Shown here: piece by piece, positions 9,178 to 17,710 of the stretch
Layout of the letters: each line of letters begins with the position of its first letter
Position numbering within the stretch: the first letter of the stretch is position 1
Source of the DNA: Pseudomonas sp. N40(2020)
GTDB taxonomy: Bacteria; Pseudomonadota; Gammaproteobacteria; Pseudomonadales; Pseudomonadaceae
Direction of reading: 5' to 3'
Assembly (NCBI RefSeq): GCF_014472415.1
Contig: NZ_JACSZV010000035.1
Location: 1 to 64,000, forward strand
Length of the DNA stretch: 64,000 bases
Position numbers and translations under genes: made by a program
The notes under the pieces: model-generated
What the model was told of the DNA's origin: nothing
Database searches by the model: none
What the model saw: only the letters and a program-made list of their open reading frames with translations

Positions 9178-9912
9178 GTGACAGTGAAGTCTGGATTGAT
9201 CGGGTGTGTGGCGCTGTGCGCAGGGTTGATGGCGGGGCAGGTGTTTGCCGAGTGCACGCCGGCGACGGTGACGGGGCAGTGGGACTTTTCTGTCTGCAAG
9301 GATTGGCCTGTCGATCCTGCCCTGACGATCACTGCAGTTTCAAAATTTGTACCGGATCCGGTATACGCCAAGGGCGAAAAAATCGGTTCCTACGATCTCG
9401 ATTTATCGGTGTCGTCAGCAGACGACTCAACGCCGCTCGCTCGTTATCTTCAAACTTCTGCATTCACCACTGATGCGTTCGCGCTGGAGAGTGTGGAACT
9501 CGACACCGCGCGCTACAAACTCACTCCGAAGCTTCGTGCTTTTGGTGTTCGGGCGATTTTCAGAGGCTCCTCCAGCGTCAATCCCTTGAATGAAACCGTG
9601 CTGTCGCTCTATGTGAAAGAGGGCGACAAACTGCGTCCAGTACTGGATCGGTTGGTGGTTTACCGCTTCAGTGGCGAGTGGGATGGCAATTGTGCGGGGG
9701 ATCGTGGAACCACGGTTCGCACGATTGAAATGGGCAAAACCAGCTCTCACGGATATGCCGACCTGATCGTCAAATCGGTGACCACCGGCCTCACTGGAGA
9801 AGGGCCGCCGGACAACTGCGAAATCAAGACGACAAACTACAAGCCTGAGTTGACCACTCTGCGTTACGACGGCAATTCTTACGTTTTACCTAACGGTTTC
9901 CAAGGCCTGTAA
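9178..9912 (+). CDS. Secreted protein of unknown function (paralogue A)
   Basis: A 244-residue protein with a signal peptide (hydrophobic LIGCVALCAGLMAGQVFA, cleavage after AFA/VFA). It starts at GTG 9178 after AAGGAG; a second GTG two codons on is possible. It is a tandem paralogue of the next gene, sharing the pattern YDLDLS ... DTARYKL ... RAFGVR ... [13 protein letters not shown] ... SHGYADLIV. Four cysteines suggest disulfides in the periplasm. No family recognised. The 37-base gap to the next gene suggests one operon. Confidence 0.75.
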   Translation: MTVKSGLIGCVALCAGLMAGQVFAECTPATVTGQWDFSVCKDWPVDPALTITAVSKFVPDPVYAKGEKIGSYDLDLSVSSADDSTPLARYLQTSAFTTDAFALESVELDTARYKLTPKLRAFGVRAIFRGSSSVNPLNETVLSLYVKEGDKLRPVLDRLVVYRFSGEWDGNCAGDRGTTVRTIEMGKTSSHGYADLIVKSVTTGLTGEGPPDNCEIKTTNYKPELTTLRYDGNSYVLPNGFQGL

Positions 9913-9949
9913 CCGACCAGCCAAACACGACTTATATCAAGGAAGAACC

Positions 9950-10666
9950 ATGCTCAGCCCAACCAGACTCCTTATCGCCCTCGGTTTTCTGGCCATCGCT
10001 GCCCAGGCCCAGGCCGCCTGCACCACCAAGACCTTCGACGGCCAATCACTGTCACGCTGCATCGTCTGGCCAGCCTTCCCGGCGCAGGCGATCGCGGTCA
10101 AATCCACGTACCTGGCCGACCCCGGCGACGACGAGGCCGGGGTGTTCGATCTGGATCTGGCGCTCGTCAATGCCAGCAACGCCAACCCCATCGCCACTTA
10201 CCGTAAACCGGGCGCCTACAACTCCGATGCCGTGCGGTTTGACGATTTGCGCGTCGACACCGGCCGCTACCGACTGGCGTCGGACGTGCGGGCTTTCGGC
10301 CTGCGTTCGAAGTTCACCCACAGTTCCCACGCCATTCCCTACGAGAAAACCGATCTGGCGCTGTATGTTCGCGAAGGCGATAAGCTGCGCCCGGTGCTGG
10401 AAGGGTTGGTGATCTACAAGAACAACGGTGAGTTCATGAATGACTGCGAAGGCTACATGAAGAAAATTCGCCGGACAGTCGACATCGGCACCACGAGTCA
10501 CAACGGTCTCGCCGATTTGATCATCACCACCAGCGGCACCAAGATGAAAAATACCCAGTCGGGAAAACAGTGCGTTTCGAAAGATACCGTGCTGAAAAAG
10601 ACCCAAATCACCCTGACCTACGACGGCCAGCAATACACCGTCCCCGAAGACCTGCGAGGCTACTGA
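9950..10666 (+). CDS. Secreted protein of unknown function (paralogue B)
   Basis: A 238-residue protein with a clear signal peptide ([17 protein letters not shown]). It matches the preceding gene over its length: [58 protein letters not shown] and [11 protein letters not shown]. The repeated EGDKLRPVL motif and conserved Cys positions show a duplication. I do not recognise the family. fosA begins 4 bases after its stop, so co-transcription is likely, but a functional link to fosfomycin is not implied. Confidence 0.75.
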   Translation: MLSPTRLLIALGFLAIAAQAQAACTTKTFDGQSLSRCIVWPAFPAQAIAVKSTYLADPGDDEAGVFDLDLALVNASNANPIATYRKPGAYNSDAVRFDDLRVDTGRYRLASDVRAFGLRSKFTHSSHAIPYEKTDLALYVREGDKLRPVLEGLVIYKNNGEFMNDCEGYMKKIRRTVDIGTTSHNGLADLIITTSGTKMKNTQSGKQCVSKDTVLKKTQITLTYDGQQYTVPEDLRGY

Positions 10667-10670
10667 TCAG

Positions 10671-11087
10671 ATGCTCACCGGCCTCAACCACCTGACCCTC
10701 GCCGTCAGCGATCTCAACCGCAGCCTCGGGTTCTATCGCGATGTGTTGGGTCTGCGCGTCGAAGCCACGTGGGACGCTGGCGCCTATCTGTCGTTGCCGG
10801 GGCTGTGGTTGTGCCTGTCGTTTGATCCACAGCGCGCGGCCGAGGTGTCTGCCGACTACACCCATTACGCCTTCAGCCTCGGTGTGGCGGATTTCCCGCT
10901 GTTCGTCGAACAGCTAAAAGCGGCCAGCGTGCGGGAATGGCGGGACAACCGCAGCGAAGGTGCGTCGTTCTACTTCCTTGACCCCGACGGCCACAAGCTC
11001 GAAGCCCACCTCGGCGATCTCGCCTCGCGGCTGGCGGCGTGTCGGCTGAAACCGTATGCCGGCATGCGTTTTTACGACGAGCCGTGA
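10671..11087 (+). CDS. fosA: FosA-type fosfomycin glutathione transferase
   Basis: A 138-residue vicinal-oxygen-chelate enzyme that opens the epoxide of fosfomycin with glutathione, using Mn2+ and K+. Metal ligands fit His7 in [11 protein letters not shown], a His in DYTHYAFS and a Glu in [11 protein letters not shown]. The K+-loop [15 protein letters not shown] is present, and the length matches FosA of P. aeruginosa (135 aa). Chromosomal fosA genes are common in Pseudomonas and give intrinsic resistance. No mobile element flanks it. Confidence 0.9.
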   Translation: MLTGLNHLTLAVSDLNRSLGFYRDVLGLRVEATWDAGAYLSLPGLWLCLSFDPQRAAEVSADYTHYAFSLGVADFPLFVEQLKAASVREWRDNRSEGASFYFLDPDGHKLEAHLGDLASRLAACRLKPYAGMRFYDEP

Positions 11088-11147
11088 ACTCGCTCAATCG
11101 GCTGATATAGACTGGCCGCCACGTATTCTGGCGCTTGCAGGTTTTCC

Positions 11148-11786
11148 ATGACTCCATCGTTGCTAATGGCCGTGCTGGCCTCGGGTTTCATTTACGGCAT
11201 CACTCCCGGGCCGGGCGTGCTGGCGGTGTTCGGCATTGGCGCAGCGCATGGGCGACGGGCCGGGGCGGGGTTTCTTTGCGGGCATCTGCTTGGCGATGTG
11301 GTCTGGTGCAGCATCGCGCTGATCGCGATTGTCGGGGCACGGGAAATCGGCAGCACCGCGTTTGATGTGCTCGGCGTACTCAGCGGTTTGTACCTGTTCT
11401 GGCTCGGCTGGCGTGCGGTGCGTGCGCAGCGTCGCAGCGCTGATGAACCGCAGGGCGCAGCACGCAATCCGTTCTGGCACGGCATCCTGTTCGGCCTGAC
11501 CAACCCCAAGGCCTATCCGGTAGCGGTGGCGACCTTTACCGCGCTGTTGTCGAGCCGCGCCGAACTGCTCAACTGGTCGATGCTGCCGGCGCTGATCGCC
11601 CTGAGTTTCCTCGGCGGATTAATTGCCTACGCGATTCTCATCGGCGTGGTCGGCGCGCAGCGGGTACGCACGGTCTATCAACGGCACGAACTGCTCATCA
11701 CGCGGTTGTGTGGCGTGATGTTCATTGGTTTCGCCATCAATGCGCTGATGCATGCGCTGCCGGGATTGCTGCCGAACAAGGCTTGA
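11148..11786 (+). CDS. LysE/RhtB-family amino acid exporter
   Basis: A 212-residue inner-membrane protein with about six hydrophobic segments. The N-terminal GFIYGITPGPGVLAVFGIG carries the typical ...PGPG... signature of LysE/RhtB exporters, and GLTNPKAYPVAVA matches the conserved NPK region. The substrate (amino acid or homoserine lactone-like) cannot be told. It starts 60 bases after fosA, with a modest GCAGG ribosome site. Confidence 0.85.
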   Translation: MTPSLLMAVLASGFIYGITPGPGVLAVFGIGAAHGRRAGAGFLCGHLLGDVVWCSIALIAIVGAREIGSTAFDVLGVLSGLYLFWLGWRAVRAQRRSADEPQGAARNPFWHGILFGLTNPKAYPVAVATFTALLSSRAELLNWSMLPALIALSFLGGLIAYAILIGVVGAQRVRTVYQRHELLITRLCGVMFIGFAINALMHALPGLLPNKA

Positions 11787-11912
11787 TTTTCGCGACTCGG
11801 GTTTCACCGTTCGTCGCGCAGGCGGCAATTTTTCTAAACCTTTGCCTGGCAGAAAATTCTCAATCTAGGCGGGCACCTGCTCGCCGCGATCAATACCAAG
11901 AGGTAGAGAATC

Positions 11913-12071
11913 ATGCCTAATTCAAGAAACTCGAACTCGGGAAACTTCGCCAACGATCGAACGAAGGCGTCTGAAGCCGGTCGCAAAGGTGGGAAAACCA
12001 CCACAACGACGGTCGATAAAGAGCCTGCGAAAACAGAAACGGGCCGCAAGCCTGCTCAGAAATCGAAGTAG
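11913..12071 (+). CDS. Small KGG-motif stress protein
   Basis: A 52-residue, highly hydrophilic protein. A GRKGGKTTTT segment with the KGG motif matches the KGG repeat of GsiB/YciG-like general stress proteins, here in a single copy; the N-terminus is Asn/Ser-rich and the C-terminus Lys/Thr-rich, so it is probably unstructured. AGAGGTAGAG precedes the ATG. It would be missed by gene callers with a 60-codon limit. The periplasmic DUF4142 gene follows 75 bases downstream. Confidence 0.7.
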   Translation: MPNSRNSNSGNFANDRTKASEAGRKGGKTTTTTVDKEPAKTETGRKPAQKSK

Positions 12072-12146
12072 TCGGTGAAGGTAGTTTTGATTGAGAGGCG
12101 GGGGCGCAAGCTCCCGCTTGAATTCAGCAAGAAGGAGGGCGCGACC

Positions 12147-12650
12147 ATGAGCCGGATGGCCACCCACGTACGTCGTTTAAGTTTTGTCACCGTTTTAGGG
12201 TTATTCGCCAGCAGCGCCTTTGCCCAGTCGCCTGCCGAATTCATCAATGATGCTTCAGCCAAAGGCATGGCCGACATCGAAGCCAGCCGCTTGGCGCACC
12301 AGAAGTCCGAATCCAAAGAGGTCAAGGACTACATCATCGTCGTCATCAACGACCGCACCACGGCCAATCAGCACCTGGCGAAAATCGCCAAGAAGCTCGA
12401 CCTGCCCGTCGCGCCGCGTGACGAAATGGCCGACAAGGCCAAGGAAATGATTCCAGAAGTCAAAGACGGCGCGACCTTCGATCAGGCCTATGCCGCCAGT
12501 CAGGTCAAAGCCACGGAAGAAGCCATTCAGCAGATTCAGCAGCAAGCGCAGACCACCGACGTGCCGGAGATCAAAGCCTTCGCCGATGAGACCTTGCCCA
12601 AGCTGCAAAACCATCTGCAAATGGCCCGGGCGCTGCAAGCCAGCCGTTAA
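12147..12650 (+). CDS. DUF4142 periplasmic protein
   Basis: A 167-residue protein with a signal peptide (SFVTVLGLFASSAFAQ) and an all-helical, ferritin-like DUF4142 domain (FINDASAKGMADIEASRLA ... NQHLAKIAKKLDLP ... ALQASR). DUF4142 proteins have no proven function; some bind metals or are induced by stress. The ATG at 12147 has AAGGAGG upstream; longer readings would include non-conserved sequence. A strong terminator follows. Confidence 0.85.
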   Translation: MSRMATHVRRLSFVTVLGLFASSAFAQSPAEFINDASAKGMADIEASRLAHQKSESKEVKDYIIVVINDRTTANQHLAKIAKKLDLPVAPRDEMADKAKEMIPEVKDGATFDQAYAASQVKATEEAIQQIQQQAQTTDVPEIKAFADETLPKLQNHLQMARALQASR

Positions 12651-12665
12651 TCTCAAACTTCAAAT

Positions 12666-12691
12666 AAAAACGGCGCCTTGGCGCCGTTTTT
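12666..12691. terminator. Bidirectional intrinsic terminator
   Basis: AAAAACGGCGCC, a TT loop and GGCGCCGTTTTT form a perfect stem with T-runs on both strands. It serves the DUF4142 gene and the convergent gene ending at 12697. Confidence 0.9.
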
Positions 12692-12696
12692 GTTGT

Positions 12697-13107
12697 TCAA
12701 CACTCATTCAAATCCTGCTTCGGCTTGCTCTTTTCCCCCAGCCCCTCAAGATTGAAAACCTCTCCCTCACCCATCGTCCGGTAGTGCTTGCGCAACGCTT
12801 CCAGCTGCTTCAGATCCAGCGCTTCCAGGCCCAGCATGGCGTTCTGTGCCTCTTTGGTTACCCGCAGCAATTCATCAATCTTCAAATGCAGGATGTCGGT
12901 GTCACGGTTCTGCGTGTTCTGGATCAGGAACACCATCAGGAACGTGATGATCGTCGTCGAGGTATTGATGACCAGTTGCCAGGTGTCGTTGAACTGAAAA
13001 ACCGGCCCGCTCATCCCCCATATCGCAATCAGGATCAACGCCCCCATGAAGGTCGAGGGGCTACCGGCCCAGAGAGCGAGTTTCTGCGAGATCTTGGCGA
13101 ATTTCAT
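12697..13107 (-). CDS. Low-affinity iron permease family protein
   Basis: A 136-residue inner-membrane protein of the Iron_permease (PF04120) type. Two hydrophobic segments (FMGALILIAIWGMSG and LVINTSTTIITFLMVFLIQ) are followed by the conserved NTQNRDTDILHLKIDELL and a polar tail. The family name comes from yeast FET4-like similarity; iron transport by bacterial members is not established. It is convergent with the DUF4142 gene. Confidence 0.8.
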   Translation of the reverse strand: MKFAKISQKLALWAGSPSTFMGALILIAIWGMSGPVFQFNDTWQLVINTSTTIITFLMVFLIQNTQNRDTDILHLKIDELLRVTKEAQNAMLGLEALDLKQLEALRKHYRTMGEGEVFNLEGLGEKSKPKQDLNEC

Positions 13108-13272
13108 GGCTGTATTCCTTATTGGTAAGCGCTTGAAATACAGACCTCTGCTGAGGTGTGAAAATTCTAATTACAACTCCGCGAACGTTGCTCGACGTTG
13201 GTAAGGAGGCCAGGTTTGTCCGTTAGCTGTATCGTGGCGGCACTCGCTTTTCGCCCCCGACAGGAGAACGCA

Positions 13273-14043
13273 ATGAGTTGGTCCGCCAAACAATACGTCG
13301 CTTTCGAAGATGAACGCACCCGCCCGGCCCGCGATCTGCTCGCGGCGATTCCCACGGCTGACGCCCGGTCGGTGGTCGATATCGGTTGCGGGCCCGGTAA
13401 CTCGACGGAGTTGCTGGTGCAGCGTTTTTCAGGGGCAAAAGTCAGTGGGTTGGACAGTTCGCCCGACATGATCGACGCCGCGCGCAAGCGCCTGCCGCAG
13501 TTGCAGTTTGATGTCGCCGAGATTGATCAATGGGCCGATGAAGGACCGTTCGATGTGATCTTTGCCAATGCGGTGTTGCAGTGGGTGCCGGATCACGCGT
13601 CTTTGCTGCCGGCGCTGGCGGGCAAGTTGTCGGCGGGGGGCAGTCTGGCGATCCAGATGCCGGACAACCTCAACGAGCCATCCCACCGGCTGATGCGCGA
13701 AGTCGCCGCGAACGGCCCGTGGGCCGGCAAACTCGCCGGTGCGGCGGGGCAGCGTACCGAGATGGCCAGTGCCAGCGAATACTTCTCGATGCTGCGACCG
13801 TGCTGCGCGCGGGTCGATGTGTGGCGCACCACCTATCACCACCAGTTGCCCAGCGGGGCGGCGGGGGTGGTGGAGTGGTTCAAGGGCAGTGGGTTGATTC
13901 CGTTTTTGAGTCCGCTGAGGGAAGACGAGCAGGCGCAATATCTGGAACAGTATCTGGCTGAGGTTGCGCGAGCTTATCCGGCGTTGGCCGATGGTTCGGT
14001 GCTGTTGCCGTTTCCGCGATTGTTTATCGTCGCGACGCGCTGA
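13273..14043 (+). CDS. tam: Trans-aconitate 2-methyltransferase
   Basis: A 256-residue SAM-dependent methyltransferase. It starts MSWSAKQYVAFEDERTRPA, the typical Tam N-terminus, with motif I VVDIGCGPGNSTELL near residue 35. NAVLQWVPDH, IQMPDNLNEPSH and the C-terminal FPRLFIVATR are also Tam-like. The enzyme monomethylates trans-aconitate, a spontaneous by-product that inhibits aconitase. GGAGAA precedes the ATG at 13273. Single-gene unit followed by the repeat pair at 14058-14209. Confidence 0.9.
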   Translation: MSWSAKQYVAFEDERTRPARDLLAAIPTADARSVVDIGCGPGNSTELLVQRFSGAKVSGLDSSPDMIDAARKRLPQLQFDVAEIDQWADEGPFDVIFANAVLQWVPDHASLLPALAGKLSAGGSLAIQMPDNLNEPSHRLMREVAANGPWAGKLAGAAGQRTEMASASEYFSMLRPCCARVDVWRTTYHHQLPSGAAGVVEWFKGSGLIPFLSPLREDEQAQYLEQYLAEVARAYPALADGSVLLPFPRLFIVATR

Positions 14044-14057
14044 ATTCGACTCTGGAG

Positions 14058-14209
14058 ACCCTCACCCCAGCCCTCTCCCAGAGGGAGAGGGAGCCGATTT
14101 GAGGGCCGTTCAAATTCTGAGTTCGACTCGATGTCGCAAGTCGGCGTAGCTCGAACGAGCACATCGGTCAGTCCCCTCTCCCTCCGGGAGAGGGTTAGGG
14201 TGAGGGGCT
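14058..14209. repeat. Long-spaced inverted repeat of GAGAGGG type
   Basis: The left arm at 14058-14094 (CCCTCACCCCAGCCCTCTCC) and the right arm at 14171-14209 (GGAGAGGGTTAGGGTGAGGG) are inverted copies. Each also holds a small internal hairpin. The spacer is about 76 bases. The right-arm sequence recurs at the left edge of the window. Confidence 0.8.
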
Positions 14210-14229
14210 TTTCCGAGACAGGCACCCAC

Positions 14230-14958
14230 TCAGCGCTGCACCGCCACCAACATCATCATCGGCCGCTCCCGCTCTTCAGCCAGCGCCGGTTGCGCCGCCA
14301 CTTCCGCATCGCTCGGCCCCCATTCGTTGACGTGGCGAATGGTAAATCCAGCGCCAATCAGTGAATTCAGTAACGTGCCGACAGTACGGTGCTGCTTGAT
14401 CACACCGTCCGCCAGCCAATTGGTCACCCGCTCGCCCTCCCTCTGATAACTGTCCAGCGGCCAGCGCTTGCGGCCTTCGCTGTCGACCAGCCAACCGGGA
14501 TTGCGCGGCGCCATGAAGATCGGGTGTTCGATGGAAAACACAAAGTGTGACCCCGGTTTCAGCGCCGCATAGAGGTGAGCAAACAGCCCCGGCAGATCCT
14601 TGATGTAGTGCAGCGCCAGAGAGCTGTAAGCCAGGTCGAAACTGCAGGCGGGCAAGTCGAGTTGTTCCAGGTCGGCGCGTTCATAACGGATGTTCGCCGC
14701 CGTAGTGGTTTCGCGTGCCCGTTCCAGCATCTTCTCCGAAACGTCCAGGGCCAGGACGCTCGCGGCGCCGTGCTCACTGGCCCAGCGGCTGAACCAGCCG
14801 TAACCGCAACCCAGATCCACCACGTTCAAGCCGTGCATGGAGGGCAACAAGGCTTTGAGCGCCGGCCATTCCGGCGCGGCATCGAGGCCGCCGATGGAGC
14901 GGTTCATCTGGCTGTAGCCCTGGAAAAATTCGGGATCGTCGTAGATGTTTTGAGTCAT
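14230..14958 (-). CDS. Class I SAM-dependent methyltransferase
   Basis: A 242-residue methyltransferase. Motif I is VVDLGCGYGWFSRWA near residue 45, followed by VLALDVSEKMLERAR and a post-II motif FDLAYSSLALHYIKDL; the second half is of the methyltransferase-11/UbiE-like type. The substrate is unknown. The ribosome site is weak, but the N-terminus MTQNIYDDPEFFQGYSQM is typical of this group. It converges on tam with the repeat pair between them. Confidence 0.8.
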   Translation of the reverse strand: MTQNIYDDPEFFQGYSQMNRSIGGLDAAPEWPALKALLPSMHGLNVVDLGCGYGWFSRWASEHGAASVLALDVSEKMLERARETTTAANIRYERADLEQLDLPACSFDLAYSSLALHYIKDLPGLFAHLYAALKPGSHFVFSIEHPIFMAPRNPGWLVDSEGRKRWPLDSYQREGERVTNWLADGVIKQHRTVGTLLNSLIGAGFTIRHVNEWGPSDAEVAAQPALAEERERPMMMLVAVQR

Positions 14959-15392
14959 GGGGAAGTGCTCTTTTGAGTTCGTTCGTCAGCGGCACAGCGG
15001 CCGCGATTGGGATTCCCTCGAAAGTGATGACGCGTATTCGTCGATGGCCGCGCAGGGGGAGGGTGGTGGTTGATGGGGAGATGCTAGCGGGTCGGTTGGA
15101 AAGTGAGAACCGGGGGAGTGTTGTTGATCTGTAATGTCGGACGATTCGCCGGGTTTTCTGGATGTGTAAACGCTTTCTGCTGGCTGCGTTTAAAGGCGTT
15201 CGATGTTACGTCCTGAAGCCTACAAATCCTTGCGCCGTTGCCTACCGCTACGCCAGAATCCGCCGGCTTGTGCGCCTTGGGGGCGGTCGGTAACTTGGTT
15301 CGCGTCACTGATTTCCAGTGAACGGGTTTAGCAGCCAGGCGTTTCCACCACATCGTACGAGCGTCATTCAGCCAGTTTTTGCTGTGCTTAAT
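14959..15392. other. 434-base gap without a convincing gene
   Basis: No coding frame here has a ribosome site and a recognisable protein. The part from about 15220 leads directly into the structured RNA at 15393-15475 and may be its promoter and leader. A small hairpin (CACTG ... CAGTG, near 15305-15319) is visible. Confidence 0.4.
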
Positions 15393-15475
15393 GGTGGCTG
15401 TGCGCATGGCACCTTCGGGTGCGCCGGGATTTTGGTGGATTCGCCCGGTCTGCTAACTTGCGTACAGCCGCCACC
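15393..15475 (+). ncRNA. Candidate three-way-junction structured RNA upstream of DUF6124 gene
   Basis: An outer stem pairs GGTGGCTGTGCGCA (15393-15406) with TGCGTACAGCCGCCACC (15459-15475): 14 pairs including one G-U, with a 3-base bulge. Inside lie two hairpins: GCACC-TTCG-GGTGC (15409-15422), a stable C(UUCG)G tetraloop, and CCGGG/CCCGG (15424-15428 with 15444-15448). It ends 48 bases before the DUF6124 start codon. A cis-regulatory leader or a small RNA are both possible. Strand is assigned from the UUCG loop and the downstream gene. Confidence 0.55.
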
Positions 15476-15523
15476 CTTTCGTGTAGCAGCGGGATGGTTG
15501 TGGCCCTATTCGGAATACACCAT

Positions 15524-15886
15524 ATGTTCAAAGTTACGCCAAACCCGCCAGACACCGATCCGGCATCCCCCTACGAATCGCCCGGTTCGAAGAAATTCCA
15601 CGAAGCCGCTGAACGCGCCCTCGACCACTACCTCAGCCCCGCCGCCCAAATCATGGGCTCAACCAACGAACCCGAACCGATGTTCCTCGCCAACCCGAAG
15701 TACGACACCGAGTCCCTGCTGGCCAACGCCAGCGAAACCCTCGGCTCGGCCACCACCCTGCTCAACAACTTTGCCGCGATGCTCGACACCTCACACCGCA
15801 AGACCGCGCTTGGCATTGCGCAGATTGTGATGTTGAGTGAGTTGGCGGTGAATAAGGCGCTGGATAACGTGGTGCCGGCGGCTTAA
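15524..15886 (+). CDS. DUF6124 family small protein
   Basis: A 120-residue protein of the DUF6124 type, common in Pseudomonas. It has a Pro-rich N-terminus (TPNPPDTDPASPYES), a central FHEAAERALDHYL helix, and ANASETLGSATTLLNNFAAM leading into a final helix. No function is established and there is no signal peptide. The ATG at 15524 is chosen because conserved protein sequence begins there. The structured leader at 15393-15475 suggests post-transcriptional control. Confidence 0.75.
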   Translation: MFKVTPNPPDTDPASPYESPGSKKFHEAAERALDHYLSPAAQIMGSTNEPEPMFLANPKYDTESLLANASETLGSATTLLNNFAAMLDTSHRKTALGIAQIVMLSELAVNKALDNVVPAA

Positions 15887-15957
15887 CCACAACGTTGAAA
15901 GCCAAAGAAACCGGCCAATTAGAGCCGGTTTCTCGAGGCTGCTGACTGGCAGCAACT

Positions 15958-17217
15958 TCAAACAAGTAGCGCGATGTTTTGATCGATTCGATGTTGAATG
16001 GTGCGAAGGGTTTCTCGGGTGATCACCCCCGGATACGAGCTTTCGGCGATGGCTGAAAATCGGCTTGCCACCTCGCAGAATCGGTCAATGATGTCTGCGG
16101 CAGTTGCCGCTGCCACCTCAGCTTCCACTGCAAGGTTGAGCAGGTTTTCTCGTCCAATTTCCAAAGCTTCGCCCATCACGTCCATCTGATGATAACCACC
16201 GGGCCCCTCGCAGAAGGTCACGTCGTAGGCGGGCGCTAATTTCCAATCTCCGCCAGGCGACATGATGTAAGCAAAGTTCTTCGGATGGTCGTCTCGGTTG
16301 TTGAACGCGACATTGAAGACGATTCGCTCAAACGCGCTCGCTTTCTCTCGGACGTGGTTGGTGCACTTTTGAGTCGCCCGCAAGAAGTTGACGTAATCCA
16401 AAGAGCCTGGGGATCTGAAATCTGCACCGGTAAAGGCTGCGAGACTTTGCATCGGCACCCGCAGATTGTTTTTTCGATCAAAGCGTTTAGTGGCGAAAGC
16501 GGCCATTCCCTCAGACAGGCTGAAATAACGAGTGTCAGGAGTCTGGATACCGCACAAGCGTAAGCATTCGGCATAGACCATTTCGATGGCACATACCTCG
16601 GGATGTTCTTGCTGCGCTGGAAACTTCACCAGCCAGGCTTCGAAATCAGGAGTGGCTGCCGTGGTAAAGGTATCGTTTTCTGGATCGCGATAGACCAGCG
16701 CTTTTGGTCGTGCCCCTTGGGGAGAGCCTCCCACCAGTAGCAGCTTCTGAAGAAGCTCTCCACCTTCACCTTTGAGCACTTCCTGCACTTCGGCCGCGAG
16801 CAGTTCGATGGGAACATGCATTTGCGGTTCCAGTGCCTCGGGTGCAACAGGTTCGAACGACATGGCGCCCATGGCATTGTTGCCAATGTAGGCCAAGCGC
16901 TCCAAAGGACCAACGCGTGCGGGGTTGAGGCCGCGACGTTTGAACAATCGGTCCATCAGCAACAGGCCCCAGCCGTCGGGCAGGGAGTCATAAACGGGTC
17001 CGGGCAGTCCCATCTGATGTGACGGGAAATCCCTGTTCAATTTGGCCCCCTGTAAAGGAAGCCTCAGGGAGGACAGCTCCAGCCCTTTTTTTTTCGCCTC
17101 GTTGCTGAACTCAAACACAATCAGCGGGCGACCGGTCAGAGCTTTCGTGGAAGCAAGCGTGCCCCACCGCCAACGTTCACCCCAGCCCTCGTAGTAGACG
17201 TCAACTTGCTCAAGCAT
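15958..17217 (-). CDS. hipA: HipA-family serine/threonine kinase toxin
   Basis: A 419-residue type II toxin kinase. HipA_N-like and HipA_C regions are present: a GGSPQGARPKALV nucleotide-binding loop near residue 163, VKFPA, the catalytic motif NNRDDHPKN near residue 309, and APAYDVTF as the metal-binding DFG equivalent. HipA of E. coli phosphorylates glutamyl-tRNA synthetase and causes persistence; other HipA proteins have other aminoacyl-tRNA synthetase targets. It overlaps the 3' end of hipB by 8 bases, with AAAGGAAAG before its ATG. All catalytic residues appear intact. Confidence 0.88.
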   Translation of the reverse strand: MLEQVDVYYEGWGERWRWGTLASTKALTGRPLIVFEFSNEAKKKGLELSSLRLPLQGAKLNRDFPSHQMGLPGPVYDSLPDGWGLLLMDRLFKRRGLNPARVGPLERLAYIGNNAMGAMSFEPVAPEALEPQMHVPIELLAAEVQEVLKGEGGELLQKLLLVGGSPQGARPKALVYRDPENDTFTTAATPDFEAWLVKFPAQQEHPEVCAIEMVYAECLRLCGIQTPDTRYFSLSEGMAAFATKRFDRKNNLRVPMQSLAAFTGADFRSPGSLDYVNFLRATQKCTNHVREKASAFERIVFNVAFNNRDDHPKNFAYIMSPGGDWKLAPAYDVTFCEGPGGYHQMDVMGEALEIGRENLLNLAVEAEVAAATAADIIDRFCEVASRFSAIAESSYPGVITRETLRTIQHRIDQNIALLV

Positions 17218-17527
17218 TGTCGGCTTTCCTTTTGATGCGATGACGCTTGGCAGTGTTTTCGTAGCGAATGAGGTCGTCCAGGGTTTCAAGTTTAGGCAAA
17301 AACAGATCTTCGAGTTCCTTGCCGCGTCCAAGAACCATGGCGACTCGCACCAGATTGTCGAAACCCACATTACGCCCGGCTTCGAGGTTTGACACCGTGT
17401 TCGTCCCGATACCGGCTCGTGCGGCTACGTCCGCCTGTGTCATCTCCAGAGCCAATCGTTCTGTGCGCAAGCGTTGGCAAATCCGTTTGACGATCTCGCT
17501 TGCGGTGCTGAGGCTTAAATCCATCAT
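17210..17527 (-). CDS. hipB: HipB-like XRE antitoxin and repressor
   Basis: A 105-residue helix-turn-helix protein (ALEMTQADVAARAGIGTNTV then SNLEAGRNVGFDNLVRVA) placed upstream of and overlapping hipA, as in hipBA operons. It should neutralise HipA and repress the operon. A C-terminal basic tail (RHRIKRKADNA) is present. Two adjacent ATG codons (17527 and 17524) can serve as start. A 7-bp inverted repeat lies 50 bases upstream. Confidence 0.85.
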   Translation of the reverse strand: MMDLSLSTASEIVKRICQRLRTERLALEMTQADVAARAGIGTNTVSNLEAGRNVGFDNLVRVAMVLGRGKELEDLFLPKLETLDDLIRYENTAKRHRIKRKADNA

Positions 17528-17577
17528 GTCGTATTTACCGTAGGCGTAAGTGCTATGACACCAGGAGTTCTGAGTTG

Positions 17578-17603
17578 ACTGACATTCAGGCTTGGTTGTC
17601 AGT
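17578..17603. promoter_or_regulatory. Candidate hipBA operator
   Basis: ACTGACA and TGTCAGT form a 7-bp inverted repeat with a 12-base spacer, upstream of hipB. HipB proteins bind such palindromes near the promoter. Binding is inferred only from symmetry and position. Confidence 0.4.
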
Positions 17604-17710
17604 GCACAATATACTGTGGCTTAAACGACAAAATCTTATTTAACTCACGTAAAAATGGAATTAGGCATGCTTGGATAGGGTAGGGTCAGCGCAGATTTAA
17701 GCGACAAAAT

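Noticed and set aside
15084-15407. Minus-strand 107-codon frame across the DUF6124 leader
   Set aside because: Its start lies inside the predicted RNA stem, and the sequence is better explained as leader DNA; no ribosome site or domain.
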